Assembly: GCA_020747015.1 (NCBI GenBank) | Contig: JAGTJM010000083.1 | Coordinates: 1-64,000, forward strand | Length of the DNA: 64,000 nucleotides | Source: Pyrenochaeta sp. MPI-SDFR-AT-0127 | Lineage: Eukaryota; Ascomycota; Dothideomycetes; Pleosporales; Cucurbitariaceae | Direction: 5' to 3' | Part shown: piece by piece, positions 43,382-55,197 of the stretch | How the letters are laid out: every line of letters starts with the position of its first letter | How positions within the stretch are numbered: the first letter of the stretch is position 1 | Notes under the pieces: model-generated | What the model saw: the letters and a program-made list of their open reading frames with translations, nothing else | Database searches by the model: none | Told to the model about the DNA's origin: nothing | Position numbers and translations under genes: made by a program

Positions 43382-44152
43382 ATGTCTGCCAACGCAGAAT
43401 CTCTGTATGCAAACGCCCATGAGGATCAGAGGACAAGATTGGCTGGGGACGGAGATGGGGCGACATGGCCGCCTTGGTGTTGCACCGTTCACAATCCACG
43501 ACGCTTCCTCCCTGACAGCAACGTCTCGGCCTTCCAGACCAACGCAATCAGCGACGAGGAATATGATGCACATAATATTGAACCTTGGAGGCTTTGCCGG
43601 CGGGTGCATGTACCCCAAGACCAGTGTCTAGGTTGCGACCTTAAGATGGCCTCTATCCCGCCTCGGAGTCCCCTCCGATTTCCACCATCTGCCCTGACTC
43701 AAATCGCCAGAACAAGCGGCGACAGGCTCACGACACTCTCTGATTCACAGTCTTCAATCTTGCACCCTAGTCTCTGCTTGCTCCTTATTCCAGCATCAAG
43801 GCCCGTTGTTGCAGACACAAGGTGGGGAACTGCAGATTGCCGACCGATCAACACACCAAGACATGCCACATTCGATACCTCGAAGTTGAAGAAATCCAAC
43901 AAAAGTGTCACAAGATTGTTGAACGCAGTACCAGACCGCGGAGATGCACAATCGCGCACTGCGACTTACCCGCCCGGATGCGAGTGCGCTCATTCCCGCG
44001 ACAGGCTTCTGGACGGAGCAGCACCACACCTACAGGGAGTCCAAAGACGAGCCGCGGATCCGCAACAGGGAGTACACTCGTTGAAAAAACAACCAAGATT
44101 AGATGTAATACCGGTATGTCGATCACACAGAGATCGAGGCGATGCGCAGTAA
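43382..44152 (+). CDS. Hypothetical 256-codon open frame, doubtful
   Basis: An ATG-started frame stays open for 256 codons (MSANAESLYANAHEDQ at the start, CRSHRDRGDAQ at the end). That length is unlikely by chance in sequence of average composition with no gene on the other strand. No domain, signal peptide or membrane span is recognised. Composition is Arg/Ser/Pro-rich with many Cys. Competing frames near 43.9-44.1 kb also look protein-like, for example one reading TGFWTEQHHTYRESKDE, so a multi-exon gene or frameshifted remnant is possible. Treat as unproven. Confidence 0.22.
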   Translation: MSANAESLYANAHEDQRTRLAGDGDGATWPPWCCTVHNPRRFLPDSNVSAFQTNAISDEEYDAHNIEPWRLCRRVHVPQDQCLGCDLKMASIPPRSPLRFPPSALTQIARTSGDRLTTLSDSQSSILHPSLCLLLIPASRPVVADTRWGTADCRPINTPRHATFDTSKLKKSNKSVTRLLNAVPDRGDAQSRTATYPPGCECAHSRDRLLDGAAPHLQGVQRRAADPQQGVHSLKKQPRLDVIPVCRSHRDRGDAQ

Positions 44153-46482
44153 CTCATGGGGGTACACTGCCCCTGCGAATTCAGGGTAGCTGTACAACTT
44201 CGGCAAGGTGACGCGCATCACTGTTACAAGAGAAAAAGAACAACAGATGAGCCTCGGCACGCTACACGTTTCCTCAACATTTGCCAAGAACCTCGCTCGC
44301 TTTGGCAGAAGTCGTGAATCTGGACGCGCTTTCCGCGAAATATGGACTCGAGAAAGAGTGTAATCCATTGTCGATCATGATACCTTGGTCTAGACCGCTG
44401 GGCGACGGCGACCACGTCATATCCGACCAGCAACGATCACATTAGACAATCCGGGTAGAGACCAGCATGTATCATGAGACCTGGTTGTAGCCCCGCCTAT
44501 TGCAGTATAATACCGTCGACACTACACTAAAGGTCAAGGGTTGTGCAGCTATACTACATGCCGCCTTGTTATAGAATGTTGGACATGGCGATGACACTGC
44601 GAGAAGATGCGCGAGACCTCGCATTGCATAGCGAAAAGCTAGTCAACGCGGAAGCCGTGACGCGATCCGAAGGAACATGGTACCACTTGTTGTGGAGAAG
44701 TCATCTGAGGACCTGGATCATGAGGGACCATAGACGACTGTCGAAAATACTGCTCTCGCCAATTCAAGAATGATGCTCAACATCATAGTAAGGGCCTATC
44801 TGTTCCGATTGGACAGTAGCCTGCAGCAGCGACAACAAGCCATACGAGGGCTATTTGGCGTTCAAGATTGCAGTCTGATCTTGCAGAACATCTGTTAGCA
44901 GCGAATCGCGCGCGAATTAAGTGGGCTGGTCAACAGGATCTGAGCAACCGGGTTCATCTGAAGTTGGCATTGGTTGGTCAGTGACACTTGACGAGGGCCA
45001 AGTTCTCATTGCCATGTCACGCATTTGACACGCCTTTCAAGATCGACATGGCATTGACATGAACCTAAGTTGCTTTTCTTTCCTTTGTCATCACGCCACC
45101 ATCTCTTAGCGAGGATTTCAGGTTAGCTGAGGCTGGGCTGGTACCGATGCAATGCTTGGGGGCGGATTGCATCGTACCCGCATTTGCCAATCGGTCTGGG
45201 GAACTGACGGCTTACAGGTGCCCAGTCTTGACATGGCACATTCCGCAGCTCAGGCCATCAATATTCGCGAGCATGCTACGCTTTGGGAAATTTGGCAGCG
45301 GCTGAGAGATCTTGTGTTGGTGATCCATATCAAAAGATGAGGCAGAGCCGCGTCGGGGCGCCCTCGCTGCTTATGCGGAAGATCCGATTCGTCACAGGCC
45401 CCGCCCGGCGCAAGGACGTTCGGCAAACCGGGTACGCGCTTAGCATTTGAGGTTGAAAAGCCAGGGTTTGATCCAGGCGCGGTGTTGTTGGGTGCAGTGC
45501 GCCATCAGCTGAACTTCGCTGACGACAATAGCGCTCGATCAGATGAAAGCGCAATTTCGCCGACCGATCTTGTTCTCTGCGGTTAAGGAGATTTCAGGAT
45601 AGACTGGCGGAGGTCGCCGCTCTCACCCCTGTCTCTTGCCCTCATCTCGCCCCACAGAATCAATCTCGATGTCGTCAAGGTGCCCTGTACATATCTGAGT
45701 TCAAGGCATTTCACTATAATGCATTCATGAGGAACAAACCGCATGCATGATATGTGAGTAATGGACATAATTTCGGCAAGGTATGTTTGCCGTGCTACTG
45801 CAAGGTCCTACCAGCGTGCTCGTTTCTGGGTTCAGAGCAGTCCCCTGGAATAGGCTATCTATCTCCGAGCATACTTCATTGAACTCTATCTACATTGCAC
45901 ATAGATCTCCAGGAGCAATCGTATGCGATCATCGTGGTACGCGTCATCATGAGTCGTACGTTTCGTGCTCAAGCTTAGACCCCTGGGTATCATAGTTGAA
46001 GCTCCGCCTTGATACTACTCAAGCACTCGTAATTTATTCAAGGATTCTAGCCATGTCGTTTGGTCTACCGCTTGCCACTTCAGCCAGTGCTTGTCCAACA
46101 AATGTAGACCAGTGTCAACAACCACAGGGTGTTTATGCACATTGGATGAGGCCACCTCAGTGGCCCTTGTATAGAACCTCCCATGATCAAAAGCATGGAT
46201 GATAATAACCATGTCGATGAGAGCAGAGATCAGTCGCCTCAAGCCCAACCCTACCTTGTTGCATTTCACTCATCAAAGATCATTCGCTTTGAAAGCTTCC
46301 CTTGGTTTGATCAAGGGTTCCGCTATGGCATCATCAAATGTCTCTGTAAATCATTGTCATTGCTCTGAAAACTTTAATGCTCCTACCCTCGTCGTGTTAC
46401 TGTGTGGCTGCGGAGAAGTGGTACAGTTCGGACAAAGCGAGAATGTAGAAGTAAAACAATGCTTAGAAAATCGGCGTAATTA

Positions 46483-46500
46483 TGTGTGTGTGTGTGTGTG
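46483..46500. repeat. (TG)9 microsatellite
   Basis: Nine perfect TG units in non-genic sequence. Confidence 0.9.
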
Positions 46501-48109
46501 GGACTGTGGTAGGTAAGATAAGAAATCGTGAAGATAGATTCCTCTGGTCATGCAGCAAATCGTGTCGCGCAATGAGTGACGCTGCTCGTGCTTCTTGTAT
46601 GCCTCAGAGCGCGTCTGCCCTTCAAAGCCCTGTCGAGAAACCTTCACAGGCGTTGAATATAGGGCCATGATACGGTATCAGTATCGCAATGAGGCGGGGA
46701 ATTTTTGGTAGCTACCGACTCAGAGCTGATCAAGCAAACCACACAGACTCAGTTCGTGATCCGATCTAATAGTCGTAGGAGGAGGTAAAGGAGTCGTCAG
46801 ATGATGGGCAGAGTGTGCTGTTTCGTGGGCTCCTTCCGTATAATCGAGGACTACAAATCTCAGGCGGGATTCACGAACTTAAGCCAGTCTGAGTGTCCAT
46901 TGAAAACGATTACCCCACCGTATGTATCCTACAAGCAGCTGTGAATACTACATATTGTAGCAGAAGCACGATTTTGACTTGGTAGATCCTTTCTGTAGCA
47001 AGAAGGAGAAACACACAAGCAACCGCGCATGATAATGCTACAGATTCTGTGCAGCAGGTTCTTTTTAAATATTCTTGACAATCTGTATGGCTGGGAGGCA
47101 ACTATAGCACCAATCTTAGAACATATGTCTTCCACTTCTGGGTCCCTGATGACTACATTATTCTCGCCACATCTCAGCACAAATCTCGAAGTCTCGTTCT
47201 CTCCCTATCTGTCCGTCCTGCCATTGGACTGAACATAAAACAAGTAGAGCTTGATCTGAAACTAAAAGAAGAATACATTTTTCACAGTGCCGTAGGCCTT
47301 GTCCAGAGCCTCCAATCTCTGTAGTAAGCTGATGACGGCTCCAAGACTTCTGGATGAAGTCCTACAATTTCTCCGCGAACAAACGGCCGGTCTTCTGCAG
47401 TTCGTAATAAGCAGCACTCTAGTAAGATTCTACGAACAGAGATGAATAAGTCTTTGCGCAAATCAGGAACCGTCCTCTCCTTTGGTTCAGTCAACAGTTA
47501 GCTAATCGCACTTGTCCGGCCAGTTAGTTTGTCTCAAAGTGATTATTGAAATCAGAGAGCCCGCATATTATGATGCAGCCTCACATCTGCCCGAGCTTTG
47601 ATATGCTGTTATACTCAACGCACGAGACAGGAATAATTGATCTTTGAGTTGCGATGACAGTAACATTGCAAGTCCCCAAGCGTCTAGTACAATTAACTCA
47701 TCACAAAGCAAAAGCCGAAAGTAGTTTGGTGAGCAATGCTCTATATTTCTTGTGGAAAGGAAAACTATAGTACATTTGACCTGAGTGGTCCAGTGGAGTC
47801 CGTCACCTGGTCAGAGATCGTCAACAGTTGACAAACCATTCACAGCTCGAACCCAGATCGTCATGTCCGACAGGCTTCAATAAACAACATGCATGGTAGT
47901 GTACGTGTCGCAGTGACTGAGAAGCCGTATCATCGTGGCCTAGAAAACACGTGTAAACATATCGAAAAGAGAAAGAAGGAAACTATACTGTCCATCGTGC
48001 AAGCTTGATCTACAACAGAAATCGCAATGCTGCGCTGCTAGGAAGGCGTGGACGTGAGCAAAATACTACCCATCATGGATCGTGTCTAAGCAGACTTGGT
48101 TAAGAATGC

Positions 48110-50211
48110 TCACATGAAAGGGTTGCTGATGTGATCAACGGCAACACGAACAGATCTAGCTGGAGCAGGAGTGCGAGTCATTGTACGGGGACCGCGAGTG
48201 GGTGTAGTGTTACTGATGCGAGCAGGTTCAATGTATGAAGTATTGACCGGACCACCGATAACACCGGGAACCTGTGCAGGAGCAGATTGGACTTCAGAGA
48301 AGTACTGGGCGACGTGGGTCATGGGGATGAAGTCGAAGGGAATATAACCCAGTTGACCGCGACCGTAAGTTGAGGAATACCAAACCTCAATCTCACGCTT
48401 CTTGGTGTCTGACAAAGTCGTGAAGGGCACAGGAGCAGCGCGCTGGCGAGCAAATTGCATCGCGGCCTGCATTATGTCGCGAGGGGTACCACGATCGTAA
48501 GCGCTCGTGCGATTGCGGTGCTCAGTGATTGACGAGTATCCGTGAGGAGGATAGAGACCGATACTCCGCGCGCTATCCATAGATCGCTGCAGCTTCGACA
48601 AATTGTCTGGACGAGGGAAAGCCTGCTCGGTGCCAGTGTTACGAAGTTGGCCCATAATCTCAGCATCGGCAAAGGTAAAGAAAAGGCGTGGCCGACAGAA
48701 CGGGGTCTCTTGCATCACAGACGAGTTGCGGAACTTCTGGATTAGAGCCTCACGACCCTGTATGGTGGCATAGGAGATTTCAGCAGCTTTGGCGGAGCGA
48801 AAGCCAATCCAGCAACGGCGCTCGATGCGGTCGATGAGATCTATCATGCCATGGACATCGCTGAAGTTAATGAAGGCATAACCCACGTTGCAGCCGGATT
48901 TGAAGTCAATTCGGAGGTATACGAAGTCGTAGGTGCCGAAGCAGACATCATCAAGGATGGCCTTCAGAGACATCTGCGAAAGTGGTTAGTGGAGTATGAT
49001 CCCATTCGAATAGAAAAAACAAACCCAATCCATCTTGTTTGGAATGTTGCGAAGCATGATGGTCGTGCGGACATCGCTGCCGTCTAGGATGCGGTCGCGG
49101 CGAACACGGTTGTGCTGGTCATGAGGATGGCGAAAAAACGAAGGTCCGGGATAATTATTGGGTGCAGGACGAAAGCCAAAAAGGCGGCCTTGATCATCGA
49201 TGCGAGGTTTAGTGCGGTGGGGTGAGTTCAAGGCACGCTCACTGACCCAGTGTGAAGGATCAACAGTGCACCACCGGAAAGTCTTCTGCTTAAGAGTGAG
49301 TATTTCTAGAACAGAAAGCCTTTCGATATGAAAATTTACCTCATTGCTAACGCCCCAGACTAGATCAGCTCCTAGCGACTGTACAGCACGGTTGGCGGCG
49401 TCGACAGAGTGATACTCGATTCGGAAGACGAGGAGCATCTTGGCGTCAACGGTGTCGACGTGAATACAGTTGCGGATGGCGCCGAAGACACCGGCGGTGG
49501 CCTCGACAGACTTGAGGACTCCAGCAAGATCCTTCAAGACAAATTCCCAGATGGCATGGTCAGGGTTGGGTTCAATCATGACGGAAAGTTTGATCTGGCC
49601 TTCGAACTCGTTCAGCTGAGCAGTGTCCTGAGACTTGGCAAGAGCAAAATCGTACCCTGATACGTAGTCGACGGTGAAGTCGTGCTGCTCAAGGATGTCC
49701 TTGGCCTCAGCGGCATCGTGGAGGTCGTCATAGCGAAGGTGGACACCGCGGGCATATACGGGTACGCAGTTGGAGAAGCAAGCATACTGCAGAAGTCAGC
49801 AAGGCCAGTACAGATCAGAGCGACGGCATGTACTAGTTTCATCTGGTGCTGCACGCTGAAGAGCTCGTGTTCAGAGTCCAAACCAGCATTGGTACCATCT
49901 GGAAGCTGGGAGATGAACTGGTAACGAGAGATATAGGTCTTGTCATCCTCGGACATCTCATTTACGAAAGCGCCCTGGACATAAGGAACGGGGTTGATAA
50001 GAGTGCTCTTCTGCCTGTCGGAAGGTTTGTCGATCTTGCGCATGGGTAGATTGCTCGCAGTGACGACCGTGACCTGGCTGACGTTGTCACGACGGTGTCC
50101 GGAGCGAGGATTGCGTACAATCTCAGGCGAGTAAAGGGTAGGATCTGTGCTGGCAAATGGGCTTGAAGAGAGGCAGGCGTTAGCCGATGACTGAGGTGAC
50201 TGGTGCGACAT
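48110..50211 (-). CDS. MEI2: Mei2-like RNA-binding protein, 649 aa, four exons
   Basis: Exons, minus strand: 50211-49834, 49786-49340, 49285-49025, 48973-48110. All three introns (47, 54 and 51 nt) are phase 0. The C-terminal Mei2-type RRM spans about residues 345-465: RTTIMLRNIPNKMDW joins MSLKAILDDVCFG, then YDFVYLRIDFKSGCNVGYAF and FRSAKAAEISYATIQG. This LRNIPNK...NVGYAFINF layout is specific to Mei2-like proteins. The middle region (about 130-275) contains strands such as YARGVHLRYDDLHDA that look like a degenerate upstream RRM. N- and C-terminal parts are disordered. S. pombe Mei2 binds meiRNA and DSR RNA to switch cells into meiosis; filamentous-fungal members are less studied, so function is inferred. 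It lies alone between gene-poor stretches. Confidence 0.9.
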
Positions 50212-52689
50212 GATAAACGAATGCCTGAACAGATGATGTACTGATGTACAAAAACGATGAATGAGACGGATGCTGGTGACCAAAGAGATGAAGCAATGGT
50301 CAAGTCTCAGGTATCAGAAAACAGCTGGAAGACTGGATGTTCCAATGTGCGGAGGAGAGAGGGAGGAGGTAAGGAACGGTAAGTGGGAGTTGGTTTGGAA
50401 GGTAGGCTTATATGTGGGGGACAGGAGCGACCTTTTGACCATCACCTGACAGCGCTATACCCTGGAGGGCTCGAATGCGGCAGTATTCGTAATCGTAATT
50501 GCTTTCATCGTGAAGGAAATCATTGACAGAAGCTCATAGTGAGGGCATTTTCAGAGAGCTGTTCGGTTTCGGGTAGGGAGAAGCCCCTAACGTTACTTTA
50601 TGGAATTCCAGCAGCAGTAACTCGAAGACTGTAGAGCTGGGGGCACTCAAAACCCTTGCCGAATTTCACACTCCTCTGAAAATCACGACAGTGTGGAAAT
50701 TGCCTCGTTGAGTGAGTATTGCAGCTCTATGGGCACTCGTACGCATGGTGTTTTGTCGCCTAGGACACTCTTCACCTATCGTGAGCCCCACTTCCTCACG
50801 CCATTCGGGACTTGACCGCCTTCGGCAGGTACCGGACGGGGAGGAGCACCAGAAATGTCTCCGAACAGGAGGAAGGAACGAAAGCAGAGTGGTGTCGTCC
50901 AGGATGTGTTGATTGCGCTATTGAAAGACTTAGAGTGGCCATGAAATATTCAGATTGCAATCCATGGAAGACATGTACTTGCAATTTGAATCAACAAGTG
51001 TGCTAGATTCGAGGATATATGACACCACGTGATTGCAACGGGAGACCCTGGTAATACTTGGACTTGCTGGGAAGGCGCTCGCTCTGCACCTAATGGAAAG
51101 CCTCGTCGAAACCCAGTTTGGAAGTAGGAAGAAGACAATATAGAGCAGGATAAGGCAAAAAGGTCCATGGCATTAACCTAGAAGAAGCACGAAAGTTGTG
51201 AGTTCCTCCAGGCAAGATGATCCCCTCAGGCTTTCGAGCGCACTCTGGAACAGCGATTAATGCTACGCCATGTGCCATTGTCGCTGCGAGGAGCGAATAA
51301 ATTGATTGAGTGTACCAAGAAATCAATTCCTATCGTTGAGTACAATGACTTATACTGGGTTGATGCAGCCCGTTGTCCTTCACTTACAGCACGCTGCAGT
51401 GTGAGGTTTGACAGTAGACGCGCCCCGCAGCTGCTAGATTGGTAAGGGCCATTGCAGCATGAACCAGACGAATTCAACGACTGCTGAATGCACAAATACG
51501 CGATTGGTATATACATTCAGACAGGCCGACTGGCACGATATATGCTAGTAGTCCCTGATGGAAGCGTGCAGAATGGCAATGTCGAAAGGACTTAGAAGCT
51601 CTCGATTTCGACTGGGTGGTACATATTGTATCAATCTTAGGAGCTATGCAAATGAGTAAGAAACTTATCTGAAGATCATGAGGCTGTCGTAAGCAGCATA
51701 TTCAAAGACCTGTGCAAGTGTTCGTCGAACATCTAAAGTCCTCTCTTTTAGAGTCACGCGCAATAAATATGACTTTATGTATCAAAACAGCTCTTCGCTT
51801 CTCACACACGTATATTCAATTAGATATCATGCCAGAAATTCGCCACCATATCATTTGCGAATTCAGTTTACATCTTTCCTTGCTATGCCATTCATTTACT
51901 GTTTCTGCACGGTCTTGTGAGATATCCGATTTTATTGGCTGGCTGCTTCATCATTCGATCTTTTACTGTAAAATATCACGTCTCACGCTGATATAAGAGA
52001 CAGAAGGGGCTGCCAAGTTGATTCAAGGCCACCCAAGATGAACAACTCTCACATCTGATATGGACTGATCCAAAATTGCACGGCCAAAGTATAGAACCTT
52101 GGAAATCCTCTACTAGTGGCAAATATGCTCTCCCATTGGTTCTGTAGCTTAACTCTGTTCTCTCAATTCCCACCTTCCTTCCCAAAACTTCGTTGGGCAT
52201 GTATAAGCTCGTATCGTGACTCCTTTGACATTGGCAGTGGGTAAAACCCCCTAACTTAGTAAAATCAATGGCGAGATAGAGATCCAGAAGCTCTTGCTCA
52301 AGTGCTTGATGCTGTGCGGGAATCTGGCTGACTGTATCCAAGTCAGCCTTGCGCAATGCCTAACTAATGAGATAGCTGTCTCGTAATGCTGTCCTCTACG
52401 CCCAGCGAAAGCTTTTGGCCCTGGTCTGGATGTCTAGAGGTTAGTGAAAATGCTAGGTGAATGAGATTTGGGAGTAGTTAACGCAATCGGTACGTCCCGT
52501 ACTGCATGCTGAAACTCTCGAGACAAGCCTCCAATGGGTAAACAGCTTAGAAATAATAATGGTGAGACGGAATAAAACCTTGCTTATTTCAAGACACCAT
52601 GCTATATGCAAGCGCTAAAGGGGTATCACGAATCCAAACTCCTTGAAAGCCATCCTCAACGGTCCTTCAAACGTCTGTCTAAGCTGTCC
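50212..52689. other. 2.5 kb gene-poor region upstream of the Mei2-like gene
   Basis: This includes the Mei2-like promoter and leader near 50.2-50.5 kb. Beyond it only short frames occur. A minus-strand frame at about 51976-52356 reads somewhat protein-like (QALEQELLDLYLAIDF, THCQCQRS) but starts with TTG and lacks a recognisable domain. Confidence 0.45.
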
Positions 52690-53182
52690 TCATTTTTTCC
52701 CCAAGTCCTTCTCCCCTTGAAACATCCACTTGTCCTCCTCGAGACTCGCCACCTTCTTTCGAAGACTAGATTTCAACGCGATTTTAATCTCTTCATCAAT
52801 GGCTACGGCGTCCCAGTGTGCGTTCTGCTTTCCATAGAGGTCAATCATTTGCTGTTCTTGCTCTGGTACATGTCAGCCTCATACAGCCTTCTCCCATATT
52901 CATTACGTCAGCTTGTGCTGAAGTACCTGCTTCTTCTTCCTCCTCCCTGCCTAGAGCCATTGCCATATGCTTGTACCCTGTCGGTGCGTACAAGACATAC
53001 TCTCCTTGCGGTGTTCGCTCGACGAGCTCGTCTTCTTGAGGTTGCTGGAATATGCTCGCCATTTCTCTGTCAGGGCGTACAGTTGTTGGATTCTGCCGCC
53101 GAGAGGATTGGTTGTGGAAAAGATTGCGCCGTGATCCTGGAGGTGGGCGGACTGGGCGGAGGTGAGTGTTGTGGGAGTCCAT
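52690..53182 (-). CDS. Small conserved-looking protein of unknown function, 142 aa, one intron
   Basis: Exons, minus strand: 53182-52927 and 52862-52690, with a 64 nt intron (GTACTT donor, GCTGAC branch, TACCAG acceptor). Splicing keeps frame from GREEEEEA into EQEQQMIDLYGKQNAHWDA, which supports the model because the unspliced frame stops soon after. The N-terminal 40 residues are Arg/Pro/Asn-rich; EMASIFQQPQEDELVERTPQ and GEYVLYAPTGYK follow. The second exon is charged and predicted helical (EIKIALKSSLRKKVASLEED), possibly a coiled coil, ending DLGKK. No catalytic motif is present and the family is not recognised. It is divergent from RAI1 with 325 bp between start codons. A longer plus-strand frame over the same DNA is a shadow. 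Confidence 0.7.
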
Positions 53183-53507
53183 TGGGAGTAAAACGAAGTG
53201 GATGTCGAAATTCGCAGGGTCGGAGTGTGCACCGGGGGCTTCAAGATTGGGAAACGAATACTACAGAGCGCTGAGGTGAATGAAGTGTGGTCCGTGAGTT
53301 CAATACGTGACGGTGTGATGTCGATGTTTAGTGTTTTGTGACTTTGGTAGGTTTGGCACGCCGTACCGAAGGAGGCTTCGCGGGGTGCATAGAGCTTGGA
53401 CCTGTTCAACTTTCAATGAGACAGCGATTCCATCGCTTCGTTAGTGTCCAGGGTCGAAAAACGCACTTCATTACGCGTCGAATCGATTCTCAAAACTTCC
53501 CAGCATA
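53183..53507. promoter_or_regulatory. Bidirectional promoter of the unknown small gene and RAI1
   Basis: 325 bp between two divergent start codons. No named element is visible. Confidence 0.55.
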
Positions 53508-55046
53508 ATGCCTGAACCATCAGAACCCGGCAATATCTCAAGCCTCCCTCCAAAACCACCGAATCTTGAGCAAGACACAGAAGACGGATCACCACCCCTC
53601 AAGCGACCAAGAACGCGAGCTCCTCCTCGACCAGCGACCTCGACAGCAAATGCTGATATACCCAACTCTGCCTCCGAATTACCTACATCAGATACACCCG
53701 CACAAGTTCATCGCTTCTCTATTCAGCCTGTGAATCGCTTCCGGGGTGCTTCAGCCACGATCAAACGCCCGCGCGAAGTCGCACACTTCTCCTATGATGA
53801 CAACCACGAGTATCAGGAGGACGAGTCAGGTATCAACTACTTTGTTCCTCCGCCAATGGGTGCAGATCTCAAGGAGGGATTCAGTTCTTTCCGGCATTAC
53901 GAGGACAAGGAGGATCCACATCTCGACAGCTTGTTGAAAGCTTTGATGGACAAAGAGAAACAAGAGGGCAGCGAAAAGAAGGTGAAAGGAGATTTTGTAA
54001 CCTGGAGAGGCATGATGACGAAGGTATGTTGAAGACAAGGCGCAGGTATACTTACAGGCAAGGTAAGCAAGGAGCCTCTTCGTACCTCGCCGCCTTGAGA
54101 ATGCAAGCCTTTTTTAAGATGTGTTGCTGACTGGATCAAGATTATGACCGCACCCTTTGACAACTTCGCCGAATTCAGCATGTTTGCAACCTTCTACGAC
54201 GGCACGATTTACATCGAAGAGGACTTCTCTTCTCGTGCAGCAGAACGCGCCGCCGAAGGAAACCGACCGCCCCCTCGGTATCAGCACCCAGACCAACAAT
54301 CTCGAGAAATGATGACATACTGGGGCTACAAATTCGAAACACTTGCTTTGATACCTACGCCACCTGCATCAACCCCGCGGGATCAGATAGAGAAATACCA
54401 AAGAAGTGTGGTATCAAACCATGCACAACACTGCTCTATTGTCAACACGTCGTTTGGGTCGCACAGCCTCATATTAGGCGGCGAAGTCGATGGCCTCCTT
54501 GCACCCAAGCCCTCAGATCCAGAAACACCGATACAATGGGCCGAGCTCAAAACCTCCGAAGAACTTCCTCCACCTCATCAGCAACAACACCGCGACATTC
54601 TGAAATTTGAGCGCAAACTTCTCAAATTCTGGGCACAATCGTTCCTCCTGGGCGTCCCGAAGATTATCGTCGGCTTCCGCTCCAAGAATGGCATTCTGAG
54701 AAGTCTGCAAACATTCAATACGCATGAGATCCCTGGTATGGTCCGTAGAGGCACAGGCTGCTGGGACGGGAACGTATGCATCAACTTTGCGACCAGCTTC
54801 CTGGCCTGGCTGAAGGAGACGATCAAGGATCAAGGAGTCTATAGTGTGGTGTTGAGGAAAAAGAGCGGTGTTGTGGAGGTCAGAAGGGTGAAAGAGGAAG
54901 GGACAGGTGCGATTGTTAGCGAAGAGTTCTTGGCCTGGAGAAGGCAAGGCGCAGATGGAACAGTGAAGGAGCGGGAGGACGTAACAGCACAAGAGAATGA
55001 GAATGTGCCAAAGAAGCCGAATGAAGGACAGGCAGAAAAAGCATGA
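53508..55046 (+). CDS. RAI1: Rai1/DXO-family decapping nuclease, 473 aa, one intron
   Basis: Exons 53508-54023 and 54141-55046; the 117 nt intron (GTATGT donor, GCTGAC branch, TCAAG acceptor) joins WRGMMTK to IMTAPFDNFAEF. The N-terminal 75 residues are Pro/Ser-rich, with KRPRTR as a possible nuclear signal. The nuclease core shows RFRGASATIKRPREVAHFSY, YWGYKFE (Glu about 238), the metal-binding GEVDG (Glu287, Asp289), WAELKTS (Glu307, Lys309), and FWAQSFLLGVPKIIVGFR. These are the acidic and Lys active-site motifs of Rai1/DXO. Rai1 binds and stabilises the 5'-3' exonuclease Rat1 and removes incomplete or noncanonical caps in the nucleus. It is convergent with SEC15, with 151 bp between stop codons. 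Confidence 0.94.
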
Positions 55047-55197
55047 TAATCGACAGCATTATCGCAGTGAATCAGTGATACCCGGCCATTATAGAATCAA
55101 ATCAAGTGGCCAATATACCAAATATTGTCAGATCATATCCTCGTATACACACCCTGCTATATTCCTACCACAAGGGTATCATAACTCCGCAAAAGGT

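Larger units (their letters stand above)
42142..48109. other. 6 kb gene-poor region
   Basis: Only one weak gene candidate (43382-44152) is found here. A 178-codon minus-strand frame at 42623-43159 has no domain and includes a GATGGCAGC repeat near 42818-42840. Sequence between 44.2 and 48.1 kb holds only short frames, and 46.9-47.9 kb is AT-leaning. A TG dinucleotide repeat is at 46483-46500. No tRNA or 5S signature was seen. Confidence 0.5.

Noticed and set aside
2763..46377. AACTTTAA, the core of the TTAAAGTT site bound by WOPR proteins, at 2763-2770 and 46370-46377
   Set aside because: Two 8-mers in 64 kb on two strands is about the chance expectation, and neither lies near the WOPR gene.
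52606..53274. 222-codon plus-strand frame
   Set aside because: It covers the minus-strand small gene, whose splice sites and composition are better supported. The plus-strand product is Leu/Ser-rich with no domain.
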